Below, in pieces: positions 62,758-64,000 of a DNA stretch of 64,000 nt. This stretch comes from Hyphomicrobiales bacterium (GTDB lineage Bacteria > Pseudomonadota > Alphaproteobacteria > Rhizobiales > Beijerinckiaceae). The translations under genes and the position numbers were made by a program. The notes beneath the pieces were generated by a model, which saw nothing but the letters and a program-made list of their open reading frames with translations, had not been told where the DNA came from and made no database searches. Location: contig UBNE01000028.1 of the NCBI GenBank assembly GCA_900466745.1, positions 1 through 64,000 on the forward strand. The letters run 5' to 3'. Within the stretch, counting starts at the first letter, position 1. Each line of letters starts with the position of its first letter.

Positions 62758-64000
62758 ATGCCGCTGTTTCGCTATCTGGCGGACGACGCCTTCCTGATTT
62801 TCTCGCGCCGGCATCGATATGCTTACGAGGCCGCGTTGCTGGAGATTCATGAGCGGTTCTTCGCGAGCGGGGCCGTTTTTCCCACACCGCAGGAGGTCAT
62901 CCACAGTCTCTACGATCTTCTCGACCGTAGGCCCGACCTAATCGACGAGGACGGCGACGCTGATGAAGGCCTGCCGGAAATCGTCTCGAAAGGCCGGCGG
63001 CGCCTGCGCTTTGCAGGATCCGGCGGCGAAACTGGCGACAAAGCCTTGAAGTTCGCCACGCAACTCTACCAGGGCCTCGTTCGGACAGGTTGGCTGGAAG
63101 AGGAAGAGTTCGGCCTAAGGGTGACCGTCGACATGCCGATGGGGGCGCTCCTTGTCGTTCAGCGGTTCGCCAGCCTCAAAGCCGATGTTTCGCAGCGTTT
63201 CGGCGGTCTCATCGTCCATGTCAAAACCAGTCTCGACCAGGTCGAGAAGCTCGATGCACAAAGCTCAGGCAAGCTCCGCGGGGATGCCGCCCACGCCCTG
63301 CATCAGGCACGCATTCAAGTCGATGAATTCTCGCGGGCGCTCCGAGCCATCCTGTCCGACCTGCGCCGCATCAGAAAGACCCTGTTCGAGGCCGAGGGCC
63401 TCCGCCAGAAGATGGACACCTACTTCGAAGAGTTCATCGGCGAACTCTTGCTGAAAGATTTCCAGTCGATTCTCACACACAACCACCCTTACCGTTTTCG
63501 TGACCAGATCATCGCCAGCGTGCGAAACATCCATACGGATCATGAGCGTCTGTCTGCGGTGGCGACGGGATATTTGGAGCAGGGCCTTTCGCCTTCGGCG
63601 GAAGCCGATGACGACCTGCTGGCGATCGAGCACGGCTTCGACACTGTGGGCGAAATGTTTGAGCGCATCACGCAGTTCCGCCGCATGCTCGAAAACCGCC
63701 TGCGCAATACCGTCAAATATGCCGAGCAGGGCGAAAGAGGCCTCGGCAGCCGGTCCCGGGATCTCGTCAAGCGGCTCGAACGTCTCCTCGAACAGGAGAC
63801 CGGGCGTTACGAAGCTCCGACCGTTCCGGTGTCGGTCGAACCGGTCATGTCGCCATGGTCGCCGACACTGCTCGCCACACCACGGCAAGCCACGCTCCCG
63901 ATACAGGCGCGACCGTTGGCCGCTCGCCCGTTCGATCCCGTTTATCTCGCCCGAAAGCGGCTGAAAGCCGAATATCTTGATCGCATCGATCCCAGCGTCG
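62758..64000 (+). CDS. JetA-like protein of a Wadjet anti-plasmid system (partial, runs off the window)
   Basis: The open frame runs 414 codons without a stop to the window edge. The N-terminus (M-P-L-F-R-Y-L-A-D-D-A-F, then F-S-R-R-H-R-Y-A-Y) and the alternation of a winged-helix-like start (Y-Q-G-L-V-R-T-G-W-L-E) with long helices (about residues 135-270) resemble the Wadjet JetA/MukF-like kleisin family (DUF5716 type). JetB, JetC (SMC-like) and JetD should follow to the right. Wadjet systems recognise and cut circular plasmids. No strong ribosome site is seen before the ATG, so the start is tentative. Confidence 0.68.
   Translation, partial: MPLFRYLADDAFLIFSRRHRYAYEAALLEIHERFFASGAVFPTPQEVIHSLYDLLDRRPDLIDEDGDADEGLPEIVSKGRRRLRFAGSGGETGDKALKFATQLYQGLVRTGWLEEEEFGLRVTVDMPMGALLVVQRFASLKADVSQRFGGLIVHVKTSLDQVEKLDAQSSGKLRGDAAHALHQARIQVDEFSRALRAILSDLRRIRKTLFEAEGLRQKMDTYFEEFIGELLLKDFQSILTHNHPYRFRDQIIASVRNIHTDHERLSAVATGYLEQGLSPSAEADDDLLAIEHGFDTVGEMFERITQFRRMLENRLRNTVKYAEQGERGLGSRSRDLVKRLERLLEQETGRYEAPTVPVSVEPVMSPWSPTLLATPRQATLPIQARPLAARPFDPVYLARKRLKAEYLDRIDPSV

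Overview
The window is GC-rich (roughly two-thirds G+C) and most protein families resemble those of Hyphomicrobiales (Rhizobiales) alphaproteobacteria: FadR-type GntR and RpiR regulators, a DctPQM TRAP operon, an Usg protein, FetAB, a ROSE-like leader and a CIRCE-controlled groESL. Bosea or Methylobacterium relatives would fit, but the sequence alone does not fix the genus. It looks like chromosome that has repeatedly received accessory DNA.

Layout. (1) 1-7.3 kb: a hypothetical/SGNH-hydrolase gene pair, then a peptide/opine-type ABC transporter (binding protein and two permeases, no ATPase in view) with an ornithine-cyclodeaminase-family enzyme and a LysR regulator. (2) 7.7-16.7 kb: an island start at tRNA-Arg(CCG). 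A large serine recombinase gene ends inside the tRNA. It is followed by a soluble AAA+/M41 (FtsH-like) protease, a small unknown protein, a GIY-YIG/DUF4357 protein, a tyrosine recombinase and a DUF3987 protein. (3) 16.8-18.9 kb: decayed IS3 and IS481 copies and a broken subtilisin-like peptidase. (4) 18.9-24.6 kb: an uronate operon (GntR; dctPQM; kduI, kduD, kdgF). (5) 24.6-28.15 kb: an IS66 element nested in an IS3 copy with a clear 8-bp target duplication, plus an IS481 remnant. (6) 28.15-41.4 kb: a stress-tolerance island with two Hsp20 genes (the first behind a ROSE-like RNA thermometer and a sigma-32-like promoter), a complex-I-subunit-like protein, an RNA polymerase omega-like protein, an SPW membrane protein, DegP, FtsH, a glycogen-debranching-type hydrolase, a glycosyltransferase, Usg, and groES-groEL behind a CIRCE operator. 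(7) 41.4-46.6 kb: a decaying extension with a ParB pseudogene, a 24-bp perfect hairpin, a DUF892 protein, three broken oxidoreductase genes and an intact manganese catalase. (8) 46.9-49.3 kb: an IS5 copy split by an IS256 copy. (9) 49.5-54.5 kb: a sugar/glycerol-phosphate-type ABC operon (ugpBAEC order) with a DeoR regulator. (10) 55.0-55.6 kb: an IS21 remnant and an unusually AT-rich block. (11) 55.6-62.4 kb: iron genes, FbpABC-type import with an RpiR regulator and divergent FetAB-type export. (12) 62.4-64 kb: a 17-bp copy of the tRNA-Arg 3' end, then the 5' part of a Wadjet jetA-like gene that runs off the edge.

How the parts fit. The stress island combines holdases (Hsp20), proteases (DegP, FtsH) and a chaperonin (GroESL), an assortment reminiscent of the transmissible loci of stress tolerance in Proteobacteria. 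The least-understood intact piece is the AAA-M41 protease/unknown/GIY-YIG cassette next to the recombinase, a candidate mobile-element or defence module. The jetA-like gene and the peptidase remnant suggest defence genes have come and gone here. All assignments rest on reading motifs in the sequence; no database search was run.
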